Of a stretch of DNA of 13,903 bases, positions 1 through 7,170 are shown piece by piece. The notes below the pieces were generated by a model that was not told the origin of the DNA, searched no databases, and saw only the letters and a program-made list of their open reading frames with translations. The stretch comes from RYN-124 sp046262175 (GTDB lineage: Bacteria > Actinomycetota > Actinomycetes > Mycobacteriales > SCTD01). The stretch's first letter is position 1. Every line of letters begins with the position of its first letter. A program made the translations under genes and the position numbers. The DNA lies in NCBI GenBank assembly GCA_046262175.1, contig JBHENF010000125.1, positions 1-13,903 on the forward strand, given 5' to 3'.

Positions 1-204
1 GGGCCGGTCATCAGCCGGCTCCCGAGCCCCGAGGAGGCCGTACGGCTCTGGGACCACGTGGTCGGTCTGGCGGAGTTCCCCGGGTTCGCCGAGCTCAAGC
101 GCAGCCTGCGCGAGCAGCCGCAGCTTCCCGCCTTCGGCGTCGGAGCGGGGGACGTGGGCGTACAGGAGGACTGGCACGGCGGCAGCCGGCGGCTCAAGAA
201 GTAG
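1..204 (+). CDS. C-terminal end of an unrecognised protein (5' truncated by window edge)
   Basis: Frame 1 is open from the first base to a TAG at 202-204 and gives the last 67 residues of a protein. The residues are plausible coding sequence: mixed hydrophobic and charged helices such as SPEEAVRLWDHVV and FAELKRSLREQ, then a Gly-rich stretch and a basic tail ending GGSRRLKK. Third codon positions are strongly G/C, as in the neighbours. There is no signal peptide, membrane segment or motif that I can tie to a family. The stop lies 77 bases before the DUF3048 start on the same strand, with a hairpin between them, so it is probably a separate transcription unit. I do not recognise it; the real gene starts outside the window. 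Confidence 0.6.
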   Translation, partial: GPVISRLPSPEEAVRLWDHVVGLAEFPGFAELKRSLREQPQLPAFGVGAGDVGVQEDWHGGSRRLKK

Positions 205-229
205 GGGTCCCGCCGGGAGACGTTCCGCG

Positions 230-258
230 CGTCGCGGGCGAAAGCCCGTCCTGCGACG
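230..258 (+). terminator. Hairpin with GAAA tetraloop, candidate terminator or 5' leader structure
   Basis: CGTCGC (230-235) pairs with GCGACG (253-258). Inside it GGGC (236-239) pairs with GCCC (244-247) around a GAAA loop (240-243), with a five-base bulge at 248-252 on the 3' side. The structure sits about 25 bases after the stop of the upstream gene and 23 bases before the GTG start of the lipoprotein gene. There is no T-run after it, which is common for actinobacterial terminators but also weakens the call. It could equally be a leader hairpin of the downstream mRNA. Confidence 0.35.
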
Positions 259-281
259 AGCTTCCCGCCTACCGTTGGCGG

Positions 282-1316
282 GTGAGATCCCGCGCCGTCG
301 TCGGCCTGCTCGGACTGGTGCTCGTCGCTGCTTGCTCCAGCTCCGGCAGCGACGTGGCTGCCCCGTCGGCGCCCGCGCAGCCGACGCCGATGCCGGCATC
401 CCCCTCGGCTGCCGCGCCGAGCCCAGTTGCCGTTGCCGCGCGGGACCCGCTGACCGGACGGGCCGAGGCCGCCCCGGCCCGGGTGTTCGCGGTCAAGATC
501 GACAACGGCAAGCTGGCCCGGCCGTACCAGCGCGGGCTGCAGCAGGCGGCGGTCGTCTACCAGGAGCTGGCGGAGGGTGGCTCGACCCGCTTCGCCGCCG
601 TCTACGACAGCGCGACGACGACCGAGATCGGGCCCGTGCGCAGCGTCCGGGAGAGCGACTTCGAGCTGCTCAGGCCGTACGGCAGGATCGCCGTTGCGTT
701 CTCGGGCGCGAACCCCGGCGTGCGCCGCGGCTTTCAGCGCCAGGTCCAGGCGGGGCGGGCGATAGACGCGTCGTACGACGCGGTCCCGGGCATCTACCGG
801 CTCGCCGAGCGGCGGGCTGATGCACGCAACTTCTTCACCACTCCGGCGAAGGTGGTCGCCGCCCGGCCCGGCACCGCTCGCGCTCGCGACGTCGGGCTGC
901 GGTTCGGCCCGCTACCCGCGACGGCAGCAGCTCCGGGTCGCGCCGGGAGCATCCGCTTCTCGAAGTTCTCGCTGGTGACCGTGCAGTACGTGCCGTCCAT
1001 CGGCGGCTACCAGGTGCGTCAGGACGGCCGGCTCATGCGCGACGTCGCTCCCGCGAACGTCGTCGTCCAGCGGGTGCGCACGCGGCTGACCGGCTTCCGC
1101 GACGTCCTCGGCCTCTACACGCCCTACACCGAGACAACCGGATCGGGCGCCGTCACCGTGCTGCGGGACGGCAAGCGGCTGACGGGCACGTGGCGGCGCC
1201 CGGCTGCGGCTGCCGGCACGCGCCTCGTCGCCGCGTCCGGCGCCGACATCCCGCTGCGTGCCGGCGCGACGTGGGTACTGCTCGTACCGGTGGGGCAGCC
1301 GGTCACGTTCTCCTAG
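282..1316 (+). CDS. DUF3048 (YerB-like) lipoprotein
   Basis: The 344-residue product starts with a GTG and a lipoprotein signal: basic N-terminus, hydrophobic stretch GLLGLVLVAAC and lipobox VAAC with the lipidated Cys at residue 18. A Ser/Pro/Ala-rich linker follows to about residue 55. The N-terminal DUF3048 half spans about 60-195 and has the family's recognisable runs: FAVKIDNGKLARP (69-81), VVYQELAEGGSTRFAAVY (91-108), IGPVRSVRESD (116-126) and NFFTTPAKV (183-191). The C-terminal half has YQVRQDGRLMRDV (243-255), NVVVQRV (259-265) and TWVLLVPVG (330-338) near the end. Family members, including Bacillus YerB, are exported proteins of unknown biochemical role. The gene converges on the LCP ligase gene and shares its final CTAG with it, which suggests but does not prove a cell-envelope role. 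The start is supported by the signal peptide; the ribosome-binding site is weak. Confidence 0.9.
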   Translation: MRSRAVVGLLGLVLVAACSSSGSDVAAPSAPAQPTPMPASPSAAAPSPVAVAARDPLTGRAEAAPARVFAVKIDNGKLARPYQRGLQQAAVVYQELAEGGSTRFAAVYDSATTTEIGPVRSVRESDFELLRPYGRIAVAFSGANPGVRRGFQRQVQAGRAIDASYDAVPGIYRLAERRADARNFFTTPAKVVAARPGTARARDVGLRFGPLPATAAAPGRAGSIRFSKFSLVTVQYVPSIGGYQVRQDGRLMRDVAPANVVVQRVRTRLTGFRDVLGLYTPYTETTGSGAVTVLRDGKRLTGTWRRPAAAAGTRLVAASGADIPLRAGATWVLLVPVGQPVTFS

Positions 1317-2434
1317 GCGCCACAGGAGAGCTGGTCGCCCGTCCTGCCGACGGCAGGGGGCGGCGCCGGGGGAGGCGACCCGGGCCGCGGCGACGCCGCC
1401 GGCGCAGGTGCGTCGCCCCGCAGCCGAGCGAACAGCCGCTGCGCTGCCGGGGCGTCAACGAGCACGACGCTCGCCCGGTTGCCGTTGATGAGGGCCCGGC
1501 CGTTGACCGTCGTGAACGGCAGCGTGACGAAGCTGACGTGCGCGGGGTCGGCCTTGCGCAGCCGGAACGCGAGCCGCTGCATGTCACTCACGGACAGCCG
1601 GTTGTCCACGCGCAGCGACTTGACGACCGACGTCAGGAACGCGTTCAGCCGCGGCGGGCTCGTCAGCGTGCCGCGGCTGATCGCCTTCTTCAGCAGCTGG
1701 GACAGGAAGTACTGCTGGTTCTGGATCCGCGCGATGTCGCCGTTGGAGAAGCTGTGCCGGTTGCGGACGAACGCGAGTGCCACCGCTCCGGAGACGTCCT
1801 TGTGCGTGCCCGCCTTCATGAAGTCGTCGCTGCCGCCCATCGGCCCGTTCGACGGGTCGTTGCGCGTCGTCCGTGCGCACAGCGTCACGCCGCCGAGGGC
1901 GTCGACGGTGCGCTCGAAGCCGGCGAAGTTCACCTCGATGTAGTGGTCCACCCGCAGCTTCGTCAGGCCCTCGATGGTCGCGACGAGCAGCGCGGGGCCG
2001 CCGAGGGAGAAGGCCGCGTTCAGCTTGTCCTTGTGCGCCGGGCGCTGGCGCTTCTTGGCGTCCCGGTAGGCAGGGATCGTCACGTACGCGTCGCGCGGGA
2101 AGGACACCAGCGTCGGCCGGGCGTCGCCCTTGGGGACGTGGGCGAGGATCACGCTGTCCGAGCGCTCGCCCTCCGTGACGCCGAAGCCGCCCCCTACACC
2201 GGTACGGGTGTCGGAGCCCACGAGCAGGACGTTCTGCGCGGGCGCGGGTGCCGGGGCGACGATCGTCGAAGGCGCCAGCCCGACCCGCGTCAGCTGGTTC
2301 TCGTAGTGCCGGACGGCGACGACGGCACCGACGGTGCCGAGCAGGATCAGCACGCTCAGGGTGACGGCCATCCACGACAGCAGCCGCGCGACGCGACCTG
2401 GCCGCGGGACCCGCGCGGCTGCCTGGCTGCTCAT
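1313..2434 (-). CDS. LytR-CpsA-Psr (LCP) family glycopolymer-peptidoglycan ligase
   Basis: LCP enzymes move a polymer from its polyprenyl-pyrophosphate carrier onto peptidoglycan outside the membrane; in mycobacteria Lcp1 does this for arabinogalactan. This 373-residue protein has a short cytoplasmic tail, one membrane anchor (about 18-40) and a Pro/Ala linker. The LCP domain covers about 68-295. Conserved pyrophosphate and metal-binding positions are visible: SDTR (74-77), RSDS (91-94), SFPRD (111-115), KLNAAF (137-142), RNRH (224-227) and the GDIARIQNQQ run (232-241). The C-terminus is a Pro-rich tail (about 342-365) ending with a single Cys; no LytR_C domain is seen. The start is ATG at 2434 and it follows the GH43 gene by 34 bases, so it is probably the last gene of the galactan block. 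Its placement suggests that the exported galactan is its substrate (inference). Its TAG stop overlaps the TAG of the convergent lipoprotein gene. Confidence 0.93.
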   Translation of the reverse strand: MSSQAAARVPRPGRVARLLSWMAVTLSVLILLGTVGAVVAVRHYENQLTRVGLAPSTIVAPAPAPAQNVLLVGSDTRTGVGGGFGVTEGERSDSVILAHVPKGDARPTLVSFPRDAYVTIPAYRDAKKRQRPAHKDKLNAAFSLGGPALLVATIEGLTKLRVDHYIEVNFAGFERTVDALGGVTLCARTTRNDPSNGPMGGSDDFMKAGTHKDVSGAVALAFVRNRHSFSNGDIARIQNQQYFLSQLLKKAISRGTLTSPPRLNAFLTSVVKSLRVDNRLSVSDMQRLAFRLRKADPAHVSFVTLPFTTVNGRALINGNRASVVLVDAPAAQRLFARLRGDAPAPAASPRPGSPPPAPPPAVGRTGDQLSCGA

Positions 2435-2468
2435 GCCGCGTCCCGTACCCGCGCGGCGGCGAGCGGCA

Positions 2469-3575
2469 TCAGCTGATGCGCTTGAGGTGCCCGTCGCTGG
2501 CGATGCCGAGGGTCGCGATCGCCATCCGGCGCTGCCCCTTGTTCGTGCACGACGTGCGCAGGCAGTCCGGGTAGGCCGGGTAGTCCGTGTACGGCGCGTT
2601 CCAGTACTGGTAGGCCAGCCGCAGCCGGCCGTCCAGGCCGAGGAACGCGCTGGCAGCGCCCTGGCCGAGCTGGGTCGACGTCCGCCGCATGAACGGCGTC
2701 AGGGTGGCCCGCTTGCAGGGCCCGGCGGGCGAGGAGCACTTCGCGTACCCCGTCGCGTAGTTGCCCGAGCGCCACTCGTTGGCCGAGTAGAACAGCCACA
2801 GGGCGCCGTTCCAGCGGATCATCGACGGGTTCTCGATGAGGTTGCCCTCCCACGACAGCGCCGTCGCGAGCAGCGCGTGGTTCGTCGAGCCCGCGGCGAA
2901 GCCCGTGCCCGCGGGGTTCAGCTGACGGGACCAGAGGCGCGACGGTGCGCGGCCGGGGACGCCCTCCGTCTTCCAGGTCAGCCAGGCGCGGCCGGTGGCC
3001 GGGTCGACAAAGGGAGCCGGGTCGATCGCCCCCGCCGGGTCGGTGCCGCACACCAGCGGACCGGTGGTGCGGTCCGTGAACGGGCCCAGCGCCGAGCCGG
3101 ACGTCGCGACGGAGATGCAGAACCGGGCGGGCGTGATCCGGGTGCGGACGGTGTAGAAGGCGACGAACGTGCTGCCGATCTTCGCGACCCCCGGTGCCCA
3201 CACCTCCTTCTTCATCCGGTTGTCCGTGGCGCGGTCGGCGCCCCAGCTGGCCGGGTAGGGCAGCGCGTCGTTGAAGTACGGGTCGCTGTTCAGCGGCCGA
3301 CCGGGGTCGTACGCCGGCCGGGCCGTCCACGTGCGCAGGTCGGTCGACGTCATCGCCGGCAGGTAGGCGCCCCCCGTCGAGGTGCCGTAGGCCACGAAGC
3401 CGTTGCCCACGCGCAGCACACTCGGATCCGGGAAGTTGCTGGTGTACGTCTTGCTGGGCTGGAACCAGGGCGCGCCCGGGTACGCGGAAGCGGGCGTCGC
3501 CGTCAGGACGGCGCAGGCGGCGAGCAGGGCACCGAACACGGGCAGCAGGAACCGGCGCGGCGCAGCGAGGGGCAT
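2469..3575 (-). CDS. Secreted GH43-fold (five-bladed propeller) furanosidase-like glycoside hydrolase
   Basis: The 368-residue product has an export signal followed by a family-43-like catalytic domain. The probable catalytic triad of the clan is visible: a base Asp in FPDPSV (D50), the modulating Asp in GAIDPAPFVD (D185) and an acid Glu in NLIENPSM (E248). WAPGV (126-130) and SWEGN (241-245) are also typical. GH43 enzymes usually act on arabinofuranosyl, xylosyl or galactofuranosyl/galactosyl linkages. The operon makes galactofuranan, so an exo- or endo-galactofuranosidase that trims or remodels the polymer is my guess; specificity cannot be read from sequence. The N-terminus carries both a lipobox (LAAC, C21) and a later signal-peptidase-I site (PASA before Y32), so it is either lipid-anchored or free. 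Six Cys remain after the signal region, in closely spaced pairs (280/287, 338/343) plus 153/176, consistent with an oxidised extracellular protein. The ATG lies 56 bases after wzt. Confidence 0.85.
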   Translation of the reverse strand: MPLAAPRRFLLPVFGALLAACAVLTATPASAYPGAPWFQPSKTYTSNFPDPSVLRVGNGFVAYGTSTGGAYLPAMTSTDLRTWTARPAYDPGRPLNSDPYFNDALPYPASWGADRATDNRMKKEVWAPGVAKIGSTFVAFYTVRTRITPARFCISVATSGSALGPFTDRTTGPLVCGTDPAGAIDPAPFVDPATGRAWLTWKTEGVPGRAPSRLWSRQLNPAGTGFAAGSTNHALLATALSWEGNLIENPSMIRWNGALWLFYSANEWRSGNYATGYAKCSSPAGPCKRATLTPFMRRTSTQLGQGAASAFLGLDGRLRLAYQYWNAPYTDYPAYPDCLRTSCTNKGQRRMAIATLGIASDGHLKRIS

Positions 3576-3631
3576 GCCTGTACATCGTCGGCCGGAATAT
3601 GGTCATTACCGTCCTGGGCGACACAATGGGG
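3576..3631 (-). promoter_or_regulatory. AT-rich gap before the GH43 gene, candidate internal promoter
   Basis: This 56-base gap between wzt and the GH43 gene is clearly richer in A/T than its surroundings. Read on the minus strand it contains TTGTGT, which resembles a -35 hexamer. About 17-19 bases further on comes the TAATGACCATATTC region, where CATATT could serve as a -10. A start there would leave a leader of only about 15 bases. No strong Shine-Dalgarno precedes the ATG. An internal promoter would let the GH43 and LCP genes be expressed apart from the export genes. This rests on base composition and loose matches only. Confidence 0.35.
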
Positions 3632-4369
3632 TTACTTCTGCCCGACGGGGTTGCCCCGCAGCGTACGTACCGCGTCGTCCAGTGGGCCGTCGACGACCTT
3701 GTGCCCCTCGCGCAGCAGCACGCCGCGCGAGCAGACCTTGCGGACCGTCTCGATCTGGTGGCTCACGACGACCAGGGTGCGCCCCTCGGCGGACAGGGCG
3801 GCGATGCGCTCCACGCACTTGCGCTGGAAGGGCTCGTCACCGACGGCGAGGATCTCGTCCACGAGGAAGACGTCCGGCTCGGTGTGCACCGCGACGCTGA
3901 ACGCCAGGCGCAGGAACATGCCGGAGGAGTAGAACTTCACCTCCGTGTCGAGGAACTTCTCGATGCCGGAGAAGTCGACGATGGCGTCGAAGTGCCGCCG
4001 GATGTCGGCGTCGTTCATCCCCAGGATGGCACCGTTGAGGAAGATGTTCTCGCGACCGGTGAGCGCCGGGTGCAGCCCCGCACCGACCTCGATGAGCCCG
4101 GCGATCCGGCCGGCGACGCGCACCTTCCCGCTGTCCGGGCGCATCACGCCGGAGATCAGCTTGAGCAGCGTGCTCTTGCCCGAGCCGTTCAGGCCGAGCA
4201 GCCCGACGCTCTCGCCCTGCTCGATGTCGAGCGTGACGTGGTCGAGCGCGACGTGGGTGTCGGCGTCCGACCGGCCCTTCGACGCGAGAACCGCCAGCTC
4301 CTTGAGCGAGCGCGTGGGGCGCAGCACGAAGCGCTTGGACACGTCATCGACGCGCACGGCGGCGGGCAC
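3632..4369 (-). CDS. wzt: Wzt: ATP-binding subunit of the galactan ABC exporter
   Basis: This 245-residue ATPase powers flipping of a lipid-linked polysaccharide with the adjacent Wzm. Visible motifs are Walker A GLNGSGKST (59-67), the region GLIEVGAGLHPALTGREN (91-108) where the Q-loop position is Glu, the family-specific signature YSSGM (147-151), Walker B VFLVDE (167-172) with AVGD following, and the H-loop VVSHQ (His204). Glu in the Q-loop and YSSGM instead of LSGGQ are normal for Wzt/TagH-type exporters. The protein ends soon after the nucleotide-binding domain, so the C-terminal carbohydrate-binding domain of O9a/O8-type Wzt proteins is absent. This matches mycobacterial Rv3781, the galactan exporter ATPase. 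It starts with GTG directly after the wzm TGA, with AGGAG six bases upstream of the start. Confidence 0.95.
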   Translation of the reverse strand: MPAAVRVDDVSKRFVLRPTRSLKELAVLASKGRSDADTHVALDHVTLDIEQGESVGLLGLNGSGKSTLLKLISGVMRPDSGKVRVAGRIAGLIEVGAGLHPALTGRENIFLNGAILGMNDADIRRHFDAIVDFSGIEKFLDTEVKFYSSGMFLRLAFSVAVHTEPDVFLVDEILAVGDEPFQRKCVERIAALSAEGRTLVVVSHQIETVRKVCSRGVLLREGHKVVDGPLDDAVRTLRGNPVGQK

Positions 4370-5230
4370 TCAGAGCTCCTGCGCGAAGCGGCCCTCGAGC
4401 CGCGAGAACGCCAGCTGTCCGAGGACGAGGACGAGGAACGAGAAGGCGAGCGCGGCCAGCCCGCGGGCGAACAGGTGCGGGATGAGGTCGGCGGTGCGCG
4501 GCGCGGTGGGCAGCCAGAAGGCGCGCTGGAACAGCTGCGTCGCCACGGTGAGCGGGTTGGCCAGGTAGACCTGCAGCAGCCAGCCGTCGCCGAGGGCGTC
4601 GCGCACGACCGTCCACGGGTAGAGCACCGGCGACGCCCAGACGACCACGATCAGCAGCAGGTCGACGATGTTCTCGAAGTCGCGGAAGTAGACGTTGAGG
4701 GCGGCGAGCAGCAGACCCATGCCGCTCACCAGCAGCGTGACGACCGAGAACCCGAGGGCAGCCGAGAACAGGACGGGCACCGATGGGAGCCAGCCCACCG
4801 CGATGGCGCCGACCAGGAGCACGACGAGCTGCGGCAGGAAGTGGATGCCGGCGACGTACGTCGTCGCGACGGGGAACAGCTCCCGTGGCAAGTAGATCTT
4901 CTTGACCAGAGGCGCGTTGCGCACGATCGAGCGGGAGGCGTTGCCGAACGCCTCGCCGAAGTAGTTCAGCAGCACCAGGCCTGCGAACAGGTAGATCGCG
5001 AAGTTCGGCAGCGTCTGGTTGACCTTCAGGAACACGCCGAGCACGAAGAAGTACACCGCGAACTGGACCGCGGGCTTGACGTACGACCAGAACAGCCCGA
5101 GGACCGAGCCCCGGTAGCGGACGCGCATCTCCTGCCGCACGATCAGCCGGAGCAGGAAGCGGTTGCGCACGACGTCGCGCAGGCCGTGCCCGCGGCCGGG
5201 CTCGATCAGCTCCGGTGTGGCGACCGTCAT
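4370..5230 (-). CDS. wzm: Wzm: membrane subunit of the galactan ABC exporter
   Basis: This 286-residue ABC-2 type permease forms the channel through which the Wzt ATPase drives the lipid-linked galactan to the outer face of the membrane. An amphipathic N-terminus leads to the family hallmark RYRGSVLGLFWSYVKP (38-53). About six hydrophobic segments follow (approximately 53-70, 76-92, 124-146, 151-178, 188-206, 256-276), with KIYLPRELFP (111-120) and NVYFRDFENIVDL (179-191) as conserved cytoplasmic or loop elements. Length and motifs fit mycobacterial Rv3783. The start is the ATG at 5230, which overlaps the glfT2 TGA as ATGA. The frame is open further upstream, but there it is only the shadow of glfT2. 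No good Shine-Dalgarno precedes this ATG, so translation probably depends on coupling to glfT2. Confidence 0.94.
   Translation of the reverse strand: MTVATPELIEPGRGHGLRDVVRNRFLLRLIVRQEMRVRYRGSVLGLFWSYVKPAVQFAVYFFVLGVFLKVNQTLPNFAIYLFAGLVLLNYFGEAFGNASRSIVRNAPLVKKIYLPRELFPVATTYVAGIHFLPQLVVLLVGAIAVGWLPSVPVLFSAALGFSVVTLLVSGMGLLLAALNVYFRDFENIVDLLLIVVVWASPVLYPWTVVRDALGDGWLLQVYLANPLTVATQLFQRAFWLPTAPRTADLIPHLFARGLAALAFSFLVLVLGQLAFSRLEGRFAQEL
4376..4380 (-). promoter_or_regulatory. Shine-Dalgarno AGGAG of wzt inside the wzm 3' end
   Basis: On the minus strand AGGAG is followed by six bases (CTCTGA, which contains the wzm stop) and then the GTG start of wzt. This supports the GTG at 4369 over downstream alternatives and indicates translational coupling to wzm. 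Confidence 0.7.
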
Positions 5231-7170
5231 CGAGATGCGGCGTCGAGCGCCGCGAACGTCTCCGACCAGGTGTCGGGCGAGACCACCTCGTCCGCTGCTG
5301 CGGCGTACTGCGCCGCGAGCTCCGGCCAGGCGACGAGCAGCCGCTCGTGCAGGGCGACGCTGCGGGCCATCAGGGTGCGGAACCGCTCGCGGTCCCTGCG
5401 GTACCACGCCGTCGAGGTCCCGTCGGTGGTCGAGACGACGGCGCTGTCGAGGCGGGCCAGCCGCCACCACTGCGCATCCATGGCCGGCACGCGCGCCTGC
5501 GGGTGCGTGCCGGCGTCGGCGGCGACCGGGCGCAGCTGACGCACGGCAGCAGCGGCCGCTGCCAGCACGAGCCCGCGGGGGCCTTCGGGTGCCTGGGGCT
5601 CGCGACCCTTCTTCGGCGGCTTGCGCCGGCGTACCGGCGGGAACGCGTCCACCGCCGAGGTCGTCTGCGCGTCGGGCGACGCGGCACGGATCGCCCGCAC
5701 CTCCGGCAGCGTCGTCGCCAGCGCGCGGTGCAGGTGGTCCGGCCCGGAGAGCACGTCCTCGAGCGCACGCAGTCGCAGCTCCGCGACGGAGTACTGCATG
5801 GCCATCAGGTGCTTGACCTGGTGGTTGAAGCTCTCCCGCACGAAGCGGCCGCCGCGCGGGTACGGCGAGTGCAGCAGGGCAGCTACCAGCCGGTTGCGCT
5901 GGTGGTAGTACGCCTGCCAGTCCAGGGCGTCGTCCTTCTCGCTCCAGGGCACGTGCCAGCTCGCCATGCCCGGCAGCGACACCGTCGGGAAGCCGGCCTT
6001 GCCGGCGCGCAGCCCGTACTCCGCGTCGTCCCACTTGATGAACAGCGGCAGCGACAGCCCGACGGTCTTGAGGACCTCGAGCGGGATCATGCACATCCAC
6101 CAGCCGTTGTAGTCGACGTCGACGCGGCGGTGCAGCCACCGGGTGTCACGCAGGCTGTGCTGGCTGAAGTCGTGGTCGGTGTGGACGGTGTGCGCTGCCT
6201 GCCACCAGAAGCGCCACGGCTGGATCGCCTCGCCGAAGCTGTGCAGGGTCGAGCGGGCGTACAGGCTGAACATGTGGCCGCCCACGATCGTGGGCGAGCG
6301 GCAGAGGTCAGCGAACGTCAGCCCGCGCAGGATGCTCTCGGGCTCGGACGAGACATCGTCGTCGAGCAGCAGGACGTAGCGGCTGCGGCCGGCCTGCAGC
6401 GTCTCGCTCATGCCGCGCGCGAACCCGCCCGAGCCGCCGACGTTGGCCTGCTCGATGACCCGGAGCCGACCGTCGAGCGCCTGCTCGACTGCTCCGAAGG
6501 CGGGCTGTTCCCGCACCTTCTGCGACCCCTGGTCGACGACCAGCACCTCGTCCACGACCGCGAGGGTGTCGGGCGCCGCCCCGAGCTGGCGGAGCAGCTC
6601 GATGAGGTACTCGGGCCGGTTGAACGTCGTGATCGCGACCGTCAGCGTGCCCGGCTGCTCGGCCAAGAGGTGCTCGGCGCCCTCCACGGCCGACGCGGCC
6701 ACCCAATCCGCCTGCTCGAGCTCGGCGGCGCCGCGGTCGGCGATCACGTCGAACCAGTACCACCCGCCGTCCGCGAAGGGCGTGAGCGGCAGCCGGAAGG
6801 TCGTCGTCGTGGGGGCCTCGCCCTCCGGTGCGGTGTCGGCCGTTGCCACGCGCTCGACTGTGCCGGTGGCCGTGGACCGGTAGACCGCGATGGTGGCCGG
6901 GCCGCTCATCCGAACCCGGAGCTCCACCTGCTCGACGACGGTCCAGCGGCGCCAGTAGCTCGCCGGGAAGGCGTTGAAGTACGTCGCGAACGAGACCCGC
7001 CCGCCGGACGCGATGTCGAGCCGACGCCGGTCGACGACCTCGGCCCGCTGTGGCTCGCGCACGGCGGCGTCGGGTCCGGCCGCCGCCGCGGCGCCGAGGT
7101 CGACGTACAGCGGGAGGACGTCGGGGTCGCGGCGCAGCGGCAGCACGACGCGCTGCAGCACGCGGGTCAT
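5227..7170 (-). CDS. glfT2: GlfT2-like galactofuranosyltransferase (galactan polymerase)
   Basis: At 647 residues this is close to mycobacterial GlfT2 (about 637), the processive enzyme that adds galactofuranose from UDP-Galf in alternating beta-1,5 and beta-1,6 linkages. It shows the same architecture. An N-terminal beta-rich domain (about 45-170) includes SFATYFNAFPASYWRRW (60-76). The GT-A domain begins at TVAITTFNRPEYL (177-189) and has NVGGSGGFARGM (243-254), metal-binding DDD (270-272), YNGWW (354-358), the catalytic-base motif WDDAEYG (380-386) and a metal-ligand His in WHVPW (H406). A helical C-terminal domain follows, interrupted by a basic Pro/Lys-rich linker (about 511-530). The start is the ATG at 7170, which overlaps the preceding gene as ATGA. 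The frame stays open to 8112, but that extension is antisense-like shadow of the upstream gene. Polymer length and linkage pattern cannot be inferred. Confidence 0.95.
   Translation of the reverse strand: MTRVLQRVVLPLRRDPDVLPLYVDLGAAAAAGPDAAVREPQRAEVVDRRRLDIASGGRVSFATYFNAFPASYWRRWTVVEQVELRVRMSGPATIAVYRSTATGTVERVATADTAPEGEAPTTTTFRLPLTPFADGGWYWFDVIADRGAAELEQADWVAASAVEGAEHLLAEQPGTLTVAITTFNRPEYLIELLRQLGAAPDTLAVVDEVLVVDQGSQKVREQPAFGAVEQALDGRLRVIEQANVGGSGGFARGMSETLQAGRSRYVLLLDDDVSSEPESILRGLTFADLCRSPTIVGGHMFSLYARSTLHSFGEAIQPWRFWWQAAHTVHTDHDFSQHSLRDTRWLHRRVDVDYNGWWMCMIPLEVLKTVGLSLPLFIKWDDAEYGLRAGKAGFPTVSLPGMASWHVPWSEKDDALDWQAYYHQRNRLVAALLHSPYPRGGRFVRESFNHQVKHLMAMQYSVAELRLRALEDVLSGPDHLHRALATTLPEVRAIRAASPDAQTTSAVDAFPPVRRRKPPKKGREPQAPEGPRGLVLAAAAAAVRQLRPVAADAGTHPQARVPAMDAQWWRLARLDSAVVSTTDGTSTAWYRRDRERFRTLMARSVALHERLLVAWPELAAQYAAAADEVVSPDTWSETFAALDAASR

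Noticed and set aside
3913..3927. Apparently degenerate ABC signature (YSSGM) and Glu in the Q-loop of Wzt, suggesting a dead ATPase
   Set aside because: Both are standard in the Wzt/TagH exporter subfamily; Walker A, Walker B and the H-loop are intact.
3599..5539. Long plus-strand open frame (646 codons) opposite wzt and wzm
   Set aside because: The product is low-complexity, rich in Asp/Glu/Arg/Gln/His, the usual appearance of antisense frames in GC-rich DNA. The minus strand has clear Walker and permease motifs over the same bases.
5231..6139. Upstream extension of the wzm frame to give a 589-residue protein
   Set aside because: The added part is shadow sequence of glfT2 without membrane segments; the ATG at 5230 gives a normal Wzm.
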